From NCBI GenBank assembly GCA_018262715.1, contig JADFDS010000042.1:62001-126000 (forward strand): 64,000 nucleotides of DNA. The letters are read 5' to 3'. Shown here in pieces: positions 7,776 to 16,104 of the stretch. How positions within the stretch are numbered: the first letter of the stretch is position 1; each line of letters starts with the position of its first letter. The notes under the pieces were generated by a model, which made no database searches, was not told the DNA's origin, and was given only the letters and a program-made list of their open reading frames with translations. A program made the translations under genes and the position numbers. The DNA is from Bacteroidota bacterium. Lineage in GTDB: Bacteria; Bacteroidota; Bacteroidia; Bacteroidales; VadinHA17.

Positions 7776-9122
7776 ATGAAACAGAGGATCTCCGTCAACA
7801 TAAAGGGAATCAATTCATTTGCAGACAGTTCTGTGCTGAATGCAATCCGTGACAAAGCCATTGCAAACCTTAAGGCGCTGCGTGACGGCACCGGCCGGGG
7901 AAGCGAGTTCACCGGCTGGCTCCGTTTGCCTGACAGTGTTGTCAATGAGACCGCGGCTGTTAAGGCGTGTGCAGCAAGGCTGCGTTCCCAGGCGCCTGTG
8001 ACAGTGGTTGTCGGCATAGGTGGCTCATACCTTGGCGCCAGGGCTCTCACCGAGGCACTGAATGACCCCTTCGCTCCGAAGGAGCACACGCTCCTCTTTG
8101 CAGGCCATACCCTCAGCGAGGATTACCATGCGGCCCTGCTCAGATTCCTTGACGGCACTGCCTATAATATAGTCGTAATCTCAAAGAGCGGCACCACCAC
8201 CGAGCCGGCAATAGCCTTCCGGGTCCTCCGTGACCACCTCAGGAACAAGATGGGGGTGGCTGCCATGAAGTCACATATTGTTGCTGTCACTGACGCCCGG
8301 CGAGGTGCATTGCATGACCTTGCCGTCACCGAGGGTTATGAGACTTTCGTTATCCCTGATGATGTTGGCGGCCGCTATTCGGTTCTGACACCGGTTGGAT
8401 TACTGCCTCTTGCCCTCGCAGGGTATGACATTGACGCTTTTGCCCGTGGAATGCTTGACATGGCCCTCTCCGTAAGGGAGGGGAATGATACGCCTGCAAA
8501 CATTGCCGTAACCTATGCGGCAGCACGTAACACCCTGTATTCAATTGGGTATTCGACAGAGATCCTTATAAGCTACGAACCATCGCTGGTTTTCCTTGCC
8601 GAGTGGTGGAAACAGCTCTACGGCGAGAGTGAGGGCAAGGAGAGCAAGGGCATCTTCCCGGCATCGGTGACATTTACAACAGACCTCCATTCCATGGGAC
8701 AGTATATCCAGCAGGGCGAACGCAAGCTGTTCGAGACGGTGATCCACGTGGCGGACTCGCGTAATAAGCTTGTTGTGCCCGGCGCCACTGACAACTCTGA
8801 CGGCATCGGCTTCATCGCCGGCAAAAGGATGACCGAGGTAAACCACAAGGCTGAGGACGGCACTCGCATTGCGCATACAGACGGAGGTGTACCTGTGATA
8901 ATGGTCAGCATGGAGCGTATTGATGAATATAACCTGGGCCAGCTGATGTATTTCTTTGAACTGGCCTGCGCCATCAGTGGTTATGTTTTGGGCGTCAATC
9001 CCTTTGACCAGCCGGGGGTGGAGTCATACAAGAAGAATATGTTCGCCCTCCTGGGCAAGCCTGGTTTCGAAGCCGAACGCGAACGGCTCGAGCAACAGTT
9101 GAAGACTCAGGCTGGCTTATAG
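7776..9122 (+). CDS. pgi: Glucose-6-phosphate isomerase
   Basis: This enzyme interconverts glucose-6-phosphate and fructose-6-phosphate in glycolysis and gluconeogenesis. The 448-residue protein is of the compact bacterial type. Visible motifs are GIGGSYLGARALTEAL, the phosphate-binding SKSGTTTEPAIAFR, DDVGGRYSVLTPVGLLPLALAG, the catalytic-Glu region DLHSMGQYIQQG and HKAEDGTRIAHTDGG. It is transcribed alone from its own -7 box and overlaps the convergent downstream gene by 16 bp at the 3' end. Confidence 0.96.
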   Translation: MKQRISVNIKGINSFADSSVLNAIRDKAIANLKALRDGTGRGSEFTGWLRLPDSVVNETAAVKACAARLRSQAPVTVVVGIGGSYLGARALTEALNDPFAPKEHTLLFAGHTLSEDYHAALLRFLDGTAYNIVVISKSGTTTEPAIAFRVLRDHLRNKMGVAAMKSHIVAVTDARRGALHDLAVTEGYETFVIPDDVGGRYSVLTPVGLLPLALAGYDIDAFARGMLDMALSVREGNDTPANIAVTYAAARNTLYSIGYSTEILISYEPSLVFLAEWWKQLYGESEGKESKGIFPASVTFTTDLHSMGQYIQQGERKLFETVIHVADSRNKLVVPGATDNSDGIGFIAGKRMTEVNHKAEDGTRIAHTDGGVPVIMVSMERIDEYNLGQLMYFFELACAISGYVLGVNPFDQPGVESYKKNMFALLGKPGFEAERERLEQQLKTQAGL

Positions 9123-9727
9123 AGACCATCAATATCGGCACCGGCAAAGCCTGCATCATAGAGATATTTCGGGACATGATTGAGCCTCTTCGCCTGGGCC
9201 GGTGTTATGAGCGGGTAGTGTCTCATCGTGTACGTATGATCGCCAATGTATTCAAGGTCTTCTCCTGTTGTTTCCCAGTCGCGGTCATCAAATCGCGAAA
9301 GGTCAATAGCACGTGAATAGCTTCGCAGCGATTTCTGCCCGTTCAGGTTATAATAGAGATCGAAATAGGACATTGCCAGTTCGCGAAGTGTCCGGTAAAC
9401 CGGTTCGCGGAAGCGCAATACGGTGGTATTTGATTTCGCGACGGCGCCCCAGCACCCTGCCTCACGGAATACGGCAATTATATGATCATCATCATTTTCT
9501 GCAGTCAGATCGACGATAAGCGGTAGGTATCCAAGCCTGCGGAGGGCAGCGGCAGCAAACATCCCGCCATCCATGCAGTGGGCCATCCGTTCCTTCATTA
9601 CCAGCAGTGGCGAGAGTGTCCGTTTTGTTGAGTTGTACGGAATTGAATCCAGAAATTCCTGGATTTTCACCGGGGAATTGAGAGGTTTCAGCAGCTCACT
9701 CAGCTCCATGTGTCTCAGTTTATTCAC
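9107..9727 (-). CDS. Transglutaminase-like domain protein of unknown role
   Basis: The 206-residue cytoplasmic protein has a pattern resembling the transglutaminase/papain-like fold. A Cys at about position 51 in MAHCMDGGMFAAAALRRLGYLPLIVDL is followed by a His at about 82 in DDDHIIAVFR. A third catalytic residue is not clear. No signal peptide or membrane helix is present. It converges on pgi with a 16 bp overlap, and its upstream region holds the 47-48 bp hairpin array. The fold is an inference from Cys-His spacing; no function is claimed. Confidence 0.55.
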   Translation of the reverse strand: MNKLRHMELSELLKPLNSPVKIQEFLDSIPYNSTKRTLSPLLVMKERMAHCMDGGMFAAAALRRLGYLPLIVDLTAENDDDHIIAVFREAGCWGAVAKSNTTVLRFREPVYRTLRELAMSYFDLYYNLNGQKSLRSYSRAIDLSRFDDRDWETTGEDLEYIGDHTYTMRHYPLITPAQAKRLNHVPKYLYDAGFAGADIDGLYKPA

Positions 9728-9739
9728 GAATGTCGGATA

Positions 9740-9861
9740 TACAATGCTGTATGGCCTACGGTCAAATTTATTTTATGTTGCTCTTCTACAATGCTTTATG
9801 GCCTACGGCTAATCTGTATAATATGCTACTGGTCTACAATGCTGCATGCTCTGCGGATAAA
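9740..9861. repeat. Short array of TACAATGCTKTAT-hairpin units (three copies)
   Basis: Three units start at 9740, 9787 and 9835 (period 47-48 bp). Each begins TACAATGCT(G/T)(T/C)AT, followed by a small hairpin: GGCC-TAC-GGTC, GGCC-TAC-GGCT, and the degenerate GCTC-TGC-GGAT. About 20-25 bp of unrelated sequence separates units. Units 2 and 3 are preceded by TC, unit 1 by ATA. The same repeat occurs at 16789 and 16838. Confidence 0.75.
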
Positions 9862-9865
9862 ATCT

Positions 9866-9982
9866 CACATTGCAAATCGCACGTCTCAACTCCAAGTATT
9901 TTTTATTATCAGCCATCAACAGTCCTGCAAAGCTGTATTACAGGCCAAATTAATTCGCAACTCGCAATTCGCAACTCGCAAA
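9866..9982. repeat. Tandem-word repeat (CGCAANTCGCAA type)
   Basis: TTGCAAATCGCACGTCTCAAC and, about 70 bp on, TTCGCAACTCGCAATTCGCAACTCGCAAATC form two blocks of short tandem words upstream of the lysS stop. The same words occur at 32.8 kb and 59.9 kb. The small plus-strand ORFs here are not credible genes. Confidence 0.6.
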
Positions 9983-9983
9983 T

Positions 9984-11495
9984 CTAAGCCTCCGGCTTCA
10001 TCTGCGGGAAGAACAGCACATCCTGTATCGAGGGCTGGTTGGTCATGAACATGGTGAGCCTGTCGATACCCATTCCCATTCCCGAGGTAGGAGGCATGGC
10101 ATATTCCAAAGCCCTGACGAAGTCCATGTCGATAAACATTGCCTCGTCATCACCCTTTTCCGAGAGACGAAGCTGATCCTGGAACCTCTCGAGCTGGTCG
10201 ATTGGGTCATTCAGCTCGGAGTAGGCGTTGGCCAGCTCCTTGCCGTTGACCATCAGCTCGAAACGCTCGGTCATACCATGCTTGCTGCGGTGTTTCTTTG
10301 TCAGCGGTGAGGTCTCCTGCGGGTAGTCAATGATGAATGTGGGCTGGATGAAGTGATGTTCGCACTTCTCTCCGAAAATCTGGTCAATCAGCTTGCCCTT
10401 TCCCATCGAGGGAGAGTGGCCTATCTCCATCCTGTCGCACTCCCGGCGCAGGTCATCCTCAGTCATGTCTGTTATGTCAATGCCGGCATATTCTTTTATG
10501 GCGTCGGTCATGGAGATACGCCTGTAGGGAGCCTTGTAGTCTATGACATGCTCACCGAGAGGCACCTTTGTGGTGCCGTGGAGGTCCATGGCCACCTTCT
10601 CAAGTATCTTTTCTGTGAACTCCATCATCCAGTTGTAGTCCTTATAGGCCACATAGATCTCCATCACTGTGAACTCGGGATTATGCGTGCGGTCCATCCC
10701 CTCGTTGCGGAAGTCCTTTGCAAACTCGTAGACTCCGTCATAACCGCCTACTATGAGACGCTTCAGGTAAAGCTCGTCCGCTATCCGGAGGTAGAGAGGT
10801 ATGTCGAGGGCATTATGATGAGTTATGAATGGTCTTGCTGCGGCACCGCCGGGAATAGGCTGAAGCACGGGTGTCTCCACCTCGAGGTAGCCATAAGAGT
10901 CAAAGAGCTCACGCATCGACCTGATTATCTGCGTGCGCTTGCGGAAAACCTCACGGACTTCGGGATTGATGATCAGGTCGACATAACGCTGGCGGTATCG
11001 CATCTCAGGATCAGTCACCGCATCGTACAGAACCCCGTCCTTTTCCTTTACTATGGGAAGAGGGCGGAGCGACTTGCTGAGGAGGGTCAGCTCCTTCACA
11101 TGAACGGTGATTTCGCCCATCTGGGTGCGGAATGCAAAACCCTTCACTCCGATGATGTCACCAATATCCAGAAGCTTTTTAAACAGGGTATTGTACAATG
11201 TTTTGTCCTCGCCCTGGCAGAGGTCATCACGACGTACATAGATTTGTATGCGGCCAGAAGAGTCCATCAGCTCGGCGAATGAGGCGTTGCCCATGATACG
11301 GCGGCTCATGATCCGGCCTGCCAGGCATACATCCGTGAATTTATTTTCAGTGTCACTGAATCCTGCCAGTATTTCTGCGGCCGAAATGTTAACCGGGTAC
11401 ATTGCAGCAGGATAAGGGTCTATGCCAAGTTTGCGTATTTCTTCAAGTGATTGCCTGCGAACCAGTTCCTGCTCGCTCAGTTGGGGTGTGCTCAT
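9984..11495 (-). CDS. lysS: Lysyl-tRNA synthetase (class II)
   Basis: This enzyme charges tRNA-Lys with lysine. The 503-residue protein has an N-terminal OB-fold anticodon-binding domain (FTDVCLAGRIMSRRIMGNASFAELMDSSGRIQIYV) and a class II catalytic core. Motif 2 is FRNEGMDRTHNPEFTVMEIYVAY and motif 3 is SGMGMGIDRLTMFMT. Length is normal for bacterial class II LysS. It is monocistronic with a -7 box just upstream. Confidence 0.97.
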   Translation of the reverse strand: MSTPQLSEQELVRRQSLEEIRKLGIDPYPAAMYPVNISAAEILAGFSDTENKFTDVCLAGRIMSRRIMGNASFAELMDSSGRIQIYVRRDDLCQGEDKTLYNTLFKKLLDIGDIIGVKGFAFRTQMGEITVHVKELTLLSKSLRPLPIVKEKDGVLYDAVTDPEMRYRQRYVDLIINPEVREVFRKRTQIIRSMRELFDSYGYLEVETPVLQPIPGGAAARPFITHHNALDIPLYLRIADELYLKRLIVGGYDGVYEFAKDFRNEGMDRTHNPEFTVMEIYVAYKDYNWMMEFTEKILEKVAMDLHGTTKVPLGEHVIDYKAPYRRISMTDAIKEYAGIDITDMTEDDLRRECDRMEIGHSPSMGKGKLIDQIFGEKCEHHFIQPTFIIDYPQETSPLTKKHRSKHGMTERFELMVNGKELANAYSELNDPIDQLERFQDQLRLSEKGDDEAMFIDMDFVRALEYAMPPTSGMGMGIDRLTMFMTNQPSIQDVLFFPQMKPEA

Positions 11496-11512
11496 GTTAC
11501 GAAAAATTTTTG

Positions 11513-11542
11513 CAAAGGTAGCACTTGAGAGGCAATAGACAA
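11513..11542 (-). promoter_or_regulatory. lysS promoter (TTG-N19-TACCTTTG)
   Basis: On the minus strand TACCTTTG (11520-11513) matches TAnnTTTG, with a TTG at 11542-11540 at 19 bp spacing. It lies 18 bp before the lysS start. Confidence 0.65.
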
Positions 11543-11623
11543 TAGCAGAAATTCACCGAAGGCGATTCATCCGGTCACAATTCTTATTGCCCTGCGGGCG
11601 AAGGTGCTGCGGGGTTCTGCCAG

Positions 11624-12229
11624 TTACCGGCAGTAACGAATCCCGATGCTGGCATTGACGGATGAAACTGCCTTGATTATGCCCGTGGTACTGATACCGA
11701 AGTTCACCCGCCAGTTCTCCCCGGTACGTACATTAACCCTGCAGCCTGCTATACCTCCGAAGAAGGTTCCTTCGAGCACCCTGTTGAGATACACAATATT
11801 TGTCATCCTTCCGATGTAATCAGGGCTTTCAGGCATCTCATAACGGTTCAGGTCAAACACATTTGACTGCCAGGTGATGACCGGGCCTGCATAAACATCC
11901 AGTGAAACCGCCCCGCCGTTGCCGGCTGTCACAACCGGTGCCGCATACAGACTGTAAGCCGCATGATGGTAATTGAGATCCAGCAGCTTCACGCCATTGA
12001 CGGTTTCGTTTCTCCTGATTGTCCGTGACCCGAGAGTATAGCTTCCCCCGATCTCGAGTCTGAGCCAGGGCTTCAGACTGTGCTGCAGGGATATAGTGTA
12101 ACCCGCACCGCTCATCCGGTACTGTGGCATATAAATATATGAGCCCGAAAAATTGAGGGATCCATTGGCCTGTGACCAGATTATACCGCCGCCGGCAAGC
12201 AGAATCATTGTTATAATCAGCTTTTTCAT
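11624..12229 (-). CDS. Outer-membrane beta-barrel-like protein
   Basis: The 201-residue product has a clear signal peptide (MKKLIITMILLAGGGIIWSQ) and alternating hydrophobic/polar strands. Examples are ISLQHSLKPWLRLEIGGSYTLGS, VSLDVYAGPVITW and WRVNFGISTTGIIKAVSSVNASIGIRYC, consistent with an eight-strand porin-like barrel. It is the last gene of the seven-gene ECF sigma operon, 10 bp after the FISUMP lipoprotein gene. No specific family is recognised. Confidence 0.6.
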   Translation of the reverse strand: MKKLIITMILLAGGGIIWSQANGSLNFSGSYIYMPQYRMSGAGYTISLQHSLKPWLRLEIGGSYTLGSRTIRRNETVNGVKLLDLNYHHAAYSLYAAPVVTAGNGGAVSLDVYAGPVITWQSNVFDLNRYEMPESPDYIGRMTNIVYLNRVLEGTFFGGIAGCRVNVRTGENWRVNFGISTTGIIKAVSSVNASIGIRYCR

Positions 12230-12239
12230 GGTTTCCGGG

Positions 12240-13115
12240 TTATCTGTAGTTTAAGAATTCAATCATCAGTCGCACCGAGGCCAGGCTTGATTTTTCAAGT
12301 ATGACGAACTCTGCCTTATCGCTTTCAGCCGAGATCTTCAGTGCCCAGGCTGAGTCTCCGTCGGCCTCATCACCAGTCCAGTAATATCCTGCGGTATTCT
12401 TTTCCTGCAACTGGCCTTCAGTAACTATTCCCGGCAAAGTGAGCCGCAGTCCGTGCTCTGTCTCCACCTGCAGATTGAAACCTGCCAGGACAGCCCCGCC
12501 GCAGAAGTCAATCATCTTCTGCCAGTCGGCTTTTGAGGGAAGGTCATAATCTTTTTCAAGGGTGTCTGCCACAGTCCAGGGCATCAGGGTACCGTATGCG
12601 GCACGGTCCGCAGAAGCAGTGTAGTTGTACCAACTGTCAGAGTCGGGAAGCTGAATGTTGTCATAAGACCACATCCATGACCAGTGGTGATCAGGATAAG
12701 AGAACTGGTAGTTTATTGTACGGAATCCAATCTGAAGATCTGTAAAAGGCCTGATAATTCCGTAGTTCACATCGGTATAGAAGCCCTGATAAAGCTCTGT
12801 AATATTCCCATCGCTGTTTCTAACCTGCAAACCGATATAACCGCTGTTATCGTAAGGGAACTGCACGGTAACGACAGGACTGTTGCTCCAGTCTGTTTCC
12901 CACCCGAGGTGATCACCGTTGAGATCCCACCGGTATTCCAGCCAGTCACCCTCCTCTGTTGAAAAGGAACCGGACGCATCAAGATTTACCTTGAACATAT
13001 AAATGGGAGACGTCTGAGCGCTGAAAAGGGCCACAGGCGATGTCAGTTCTTCAGGGTCACAGGATGCAAGGATAACCGCCGATAGTAAAATTGATAGTAT
13101 TATGGGTGTTTTCAT
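12240..13115 (-). CDS. Lipoprotein with PKD-like and FISUMP domains
   Basis: The start was moved to 13115 because MKTPIILSILLSAVILASCDPEEL is a lipoprotein signal peptide with lipobox LASC; the ORF-track N-terminus runs antisense into the upstream gene. The 291-residue protein has a PKD-like segment (ALFSAQTSP through WLEYRWDLNGDHLGWETDW). Its C-terminal domain resembles the Fibrobacter succinogenes major paralogous (FISUMP) domain, seen in WYNYTASADRAAYGTLMPW, LPSKADWQKMIDFCGG, TAGYYWTGDEADGDSAWALKI and ASVRLMIEF. It is probably surface- or outer-membrane-anchored. Its function in the operon is unknown. Confidence 0.7.
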   Translation of the reverse strand: MKTPIILSILLSAVILASCDPEELTSPVALFSAQTSPIYMFKVNLDASGSFSTEEGDWLEYRWDLNGDHLGWETDWSNSPVVTVQFPYDNSGYIGLQVRNSDGNITELYQGFYTDVNYGIIRPFTDLQIGFRTINYQFSYPDHHWSWMWSYDNIQLPDSDSWYNYTASADRAAYGTLMPWTVADTLEKDYDLPSKADWQKMIDFCGGAVLAGFNLQVETEHGLRLTLPGIVTEGQLQEKNTAGYYWTGDEADGDSAWALKISAESDKAEFVILEKSSLASVRLMIEFLNYR

Positions 13116-13125
13116 GGCAGGTAGT

Positions 13126-13812
13126 CTATTTGGTATAACTGAAAAGAACGCCGAACAGAACCCTGATCTGGAATCCGAAATCGTCGTCAAGGATACTGTA
13201 GTTGCATGAGAGAGCCGAATCGAAATAGAGATGGTAGTCAAGCCTCTGCTGGAAGCCTATGCCTATTTCGGGAGTCAGTGAACCTTTTATGAATCTTTCC
13301 AGATGAGGATTATGAGATGACGGATCATAACCGCTGCTTTCTGAACGGGTTGTTACAAGTGAGAGAAGGTCGCTCATCTTAAAGAGTCCGTAAACTCCCT
13401 GCAGGTTGTTGCCGCTGCGCCCCTTTTCAATGTCACTCTTCTTGAGGAAATAGTAACGTCCTCCGAGTGACAGCCCCTGGAGATGGAATGCTTCGCCCTC
13501 AGACCATGTCATTATCGAGTTAATCTCTGTAACTGCCGAAAGGGAAGTGTTGATCTTCTGTTCAAATCCGCCATGCAGTGTAAAGACCAGGAAATTGAAG
13601 TTGTCACTGGGCTTGAAAGGCTGGATACCGATCTTGAGCAGCCTGTCTTCGTCTCCCAGCCGCACATCGAGGTAGCGGTACTTGTTCCGGTAGTAATACT
13701 CCTGGTCCTGCTGAAGCTCTGTCTCAATCTTCACCGTATCGGTCTGTGCAAGGCAGACTGTGCCCGTAAGTGAGGCCGCGCAAATTAGAAATATCAATGC
13801 TGACTTTTTCAT
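13126..13812 (-). CDS. Secreted/outer-membrane protein, unknown
   Basis: The 228-residue product has a signal peptide (MKKSALIFLICAASLTGTVCLAQ). Its strand-rich sequence (NFNFLVFTLHGGFEQKI, LQGLSLGGRYYFLKKS, LTPEIGIGFQQRLDYHLYFDSALSCNYSI, FQIRVLFGVLFSY) ends in an aromatic residue pattern usual for outer-membrane barrels. It sits 6 bp after the preceding barrel gene in the ECF operon. It is not assignable to a named family by eye. Confidence 0.6.
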   Translation of the reverse strand: MKKSALIFLICAASLTGTVCLAQTDTVKIETELQQDQEYYYRNKYRYLDVRLGDEDRLLKIGIQPFKPSDNFNFLVFTLHGGFEQKINTSLSAVTEINSIMTWSEGEAFHLQGLSLGGRYYFLKKSDIEKGRSGNNLQGVYGLFKMSDLLSLVTTRSESSGYDPSSHNPHLERFIKGSLTPEIGIGFQQRLDYHLYFDSALSCNYSILDDDFGFQIRVLFGVLFSYTK

Positions 13813-13818
13813 TTCCTG

Positions 13819-14493
13819 TTACTTTTTAAATAGTTCGCGGGCATCAAAGCCGACACCAATAGTGATCATCGAGATTGCTGATCCGGTACTTAAATGTGAC
13901 CGGAAATCAGCCCGTGCGTTAAGGTACAGGGAAGGAGAGACCTGCCGGTGGTAGTTGACTCCGAAAGTAATTCCGAAATCAGGCGTTCTGGCAAGTTTCT
14001 GCTCAAAATACTGCATGTAGCTGTAATCTCCGGTGGCAGGATTGTAGGTAAGCCATGTCCCGCCTCCGGTCGCATCAGTGTTTATAAAATACGCACCGCT
14101 GATGCCACCATGTACGCTGAAGAAACGCTGGCCCATCCTGAAGGGAGAGAAACCCAGTTCGGCACTCAGGTCAATGGCAGTCTGATTCTCGAAAGCCCCT
14201 TCAATCCAGCTCTCTCCGTTAATTATCCATGAGGTCAGGTTCTCCCGTATATAGAACCTCCTGCCTATAGTCTTCAGGTGAGAAACGCCGGTGCCGATTC
14301 CCCAGCAATCGCCGTCGCCTGAAAAGACAGCCCCGCTGTTAAAGCTGAAGATCCGCTTATTGTAAGGGCTCTCCCTGAAATCCTGTGCATTTGCTTCCCG
14401 GCTCATCAGCAGAACCAGGGCCAGGGCTGCCAGACAAAACATATGATGCCTTTTCTGCAAGACCCCTGAAATCGGTTTATCCTTCGTTTTCAT
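13819..14493 (-). CDS. Outer-membrane beta-barrel-like protein
   Basis: The 224-residue product has an N-terminal export signal (HHMFCLAALALVLLMSREANAQ). Barrel-like strands follow: RMGQRFFSVHGGISGAYFI, PDFGITFGVNYHRQVSPSLYLNARADFRSHL and ISMITIGVGFDARELF. It is the first of three barrel-type genes that follow the DUF4097-like gene. The start at 14493 leaves a longish n-region; the Met in HHMF (about residue 18) is an alternative start. Confidence 0.6.
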   Translation of the reverse strand: MKTKDKPISGVLQKRHHMFCLAALALVLLMSREANAQDFRESPYNKRIFSFNSGAVFSGDGDCWGIGTGVSHLKTIGRRFYIRENLTSWIINGESWIEGAFENQTAIDLSAELGFSPFRMGQRFFSVHGGISGAYFINTDATGGGTWLTYNPATGDYSYMQYFEQKLARTPDFGITFGVNYHRQVSPSLYLNARADFRSHLSTGSAISMITIGVGFDARELFKK

Positions 14494-14500
14494 AGACGGA

Positions 14501-15358
14501 TTATTTCTTTGCTATTGTAATGTCACAGTATGAAGTGGTTACATCAATAAGTCCTGCAGGAACCTGTGGTATGACCTCCACCGGCTGGTTCCGGTATTGT
14601 TTCCCGTCGGACATGATTATCCTTCCCTGCGGTGCCTTGAGTGCGTACTGGAATTTGCCCGGCTCGTCAAGGGAGATGTTAACCGTGGTACGGTATCCCT
14701 TGACAATCAGTGGTCCTGATCCGGCCAGCTCAAGGTTTGCAGTGCCGTACGAGCAGTTTATGACTGTTGCAGCACCAAGGGCCGTCATCAGAATATCAGA
14801 CTTTTCAGCTTTAATATCAGCCTTTCCACGGATGGATGTCAGTTCCATGTCCGAGTACCGGGCAGTTACAGTGGTCGCTGAGCCAATGTCAGTGAGCCGC
14901 AGCGAGCCGAAGGAAACATTGGCAGTCATTGAAGCGAGGTTACCGGCTTCCACCGGGCCATACAGATTGGTGATACTCACGGGCAGGGATGAAGGCATGA
15001 TGATCTCGATCTCCATGCTAAGGTTGCTGGTAATCTGTTCCGGTTGTCCCCTGAATGAATTCCTGATCACCAGGATGTCACCCTCTTTCTCAGCTGAATA
15101 ATGAATATATTTCAGATCAGCTACCGCCAGCTCCTTATTCCTGTTCCGGGAGACAGGCCTGAGCAGCACCTTCAACTCGCTGACGGCTGTGCCTCTGACA
15201 GTTACGGTGGCCTTCTCCCCATATACCGAGACTCCGCTGATCCCCTTTCCGAAGCTCCTTTCATCAGTCCTTGATGCCTTTTGCATTACCTCCTGAGCTG
15301 CGAGATCGCAGGTTCCGAGCAGGACGAGGCACATTACCATGTGTTGCAGGATTTTCAT
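14501..15358 (-). CDS. DUF4097-like / GIN-domain-type beta-helical secreted protein
   Basis: The 285-residue product has a signal peptide (MVMCLVLLGTCDLAAQ). It is dominated by short repeated beta-strand turns, for example NLSMEIEIIMPSSLPVSITNLYGPVEAGNL, MTANVSFGSLRLTDIGS, TARYSDMELTSIRGKADIKAEKSDI and GLIDVTTSYCDITI. This is the pattern of DUF4097/putative adhesin beta-solenoids common next to Bacteroidetes anti-sigma factors. Its 3' neighbour is a barrel; its 5' end overlaps the anti-sigma gene by 4 bp. A periplasmic location and envelope-stress role are inference. Confidence 0.7.
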   Translation of the reverse strand: MKILQHMVMCLVLLGTCDLAAQEVMQKASRTDERSFGKGISGVSVYGEKATVTVRGTAVSELKVLLRPVSRNRNKELAVADLKYIHYSAEKEGDILVIRNSFRGQPEQITSNLSMEIEIIMPSSLPVSITNLYGPVEAGNLASMTANVSFGSLRLTDIGSATTVTARYSDMELTSIRGKADIKAEKSDILMTALGAATVINCSYGTANLELAGSGPLIVKGYRTTVNISLDEPGKFQYALKAPQGRIIMSDGKQYRNQPVEVIPQVPAGLIDVTTSYCDITIAKK

Positions 15359-16104
15359 GAATGGATCAGTTGTATGAGTTCCTGCAGGGTGCCCGACTTA
15401 AGATTTTCGATCCGTATGACCGACTGTATGATTTCGGGAGAGTCGCCCACCTGGCCGATCACTGTTTCGAGCTGACGGAGCTCCTCGTTCAGTTCCTGGT
15501 AGAGCTGCATTTTTTCTCTGAATAGCTCTGACTGGCATACCGGTGCGCCGGTCTTGCAGAGGTCTTTGATGACTTCGATCGGGTCTTCATCTTCGCCGGC
15601 CGGAGTCACAGGAGTGCCATGCTCTTCACTCAGGACAATTTCACTCTCAACTGTAATGCCTTTTTCTGTGCGCACAAGGCGAGGGATCATAAATAAAATC
15701 AGGACAACGGCCGCAACTCCGGCTGTTGTCAGAAGGAGTACCCTTCGGCTAAGCCCGGCACGCTTTTCCCCGGCCAGAAGGAGTACCCTTCGGCGAAGTC
15801 CGGGACGCTTTTCCCCGGGCAAAAGGGTATCAGCCCTTTCAGAGGGTATCTGCAGAGTCCTTTTCACCGGCCCGCGCACATCTGCGCCTGAATATCCGTC
15901 CTGATGCCCGTCCTGCAACGCAGCCTCAATGGTTTCCCATATAGCAGCTGACGGCTGGTGCAAGGGCAGATCCCGGAGCTGGCTGGAGATGGTATCTTCC
16001 ATATCAAGGGCAGCTTCTATCTCCCTCCAGAGGTTCGCGGAAGGTAAGCGGGAGGGCAGCTCCCTTATTCTTTCGGATAATATGTCATCAAACTCTTTGT
16101 TCAT
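15355..16104 (-). CDS. Anti-sigma factor-like membrane protein
   Basis: The 249-residue bitopic protein is encoded immediately after, and overlapping by 17 bp, the ECF sigma gene. The N-terminal cytoplasmic part contains two related motifs (LPSRLPSANLWREIEAAL and LPLHQPSAAIWETIEAAL). A basic region with a 15-residue tandem duplication (GEKRPGLRRRVLLL / GEKRAGLSRRVLLL) precedes one membrane helix (LLTTAGVAAVVLILFMIPRLV). The periplasmic C-terminus is helical (LYQELNEELRQLETVIGQV). It lacks an obvious zinc HxxxCxxC motif. Assignment as anti-sigma rests on position and topology. Confidence 0.7.
   Translation of the reverse strand: MNKEFDDILSERIRELPSRLPSANLWREIEAALDMEDTISSQLRDLPLHQPSAAIWETIEAALQDGHQDGYSGADVRGPVKRTLQIPSERADTLLPGEKRPGLRRRVLLLAGEKRAGLSRRVLLLTTAGVAAVVLILFMIPRLVRTEKGITVESEIVLSEEHGTPVTPAGEDEDPIEVIKDLCKTGAPVCQSELFREKMQLYQELNEELRQLETVIGQVGDSPEIIQSVIRIENLKSGTLQELIQLIHS

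Noticed and set aside
9740-9861. CRISPR array
   Set aside because: The conserved part is only about 22 bp and varies between units, with just three copies and no cas genes in the window; kept as an unclassified hairpin array.
9573-10048. Several small plus-strand ORFs (9573, 9710, 9730)
   Set aside because: They cross the hairpin array and tandem words in different frames and have no protein features.
10353-11282. 309-codon plus-strand ORF opposite lysS
   Set aside because: Antisense shadow of lysS with no domain pattern.
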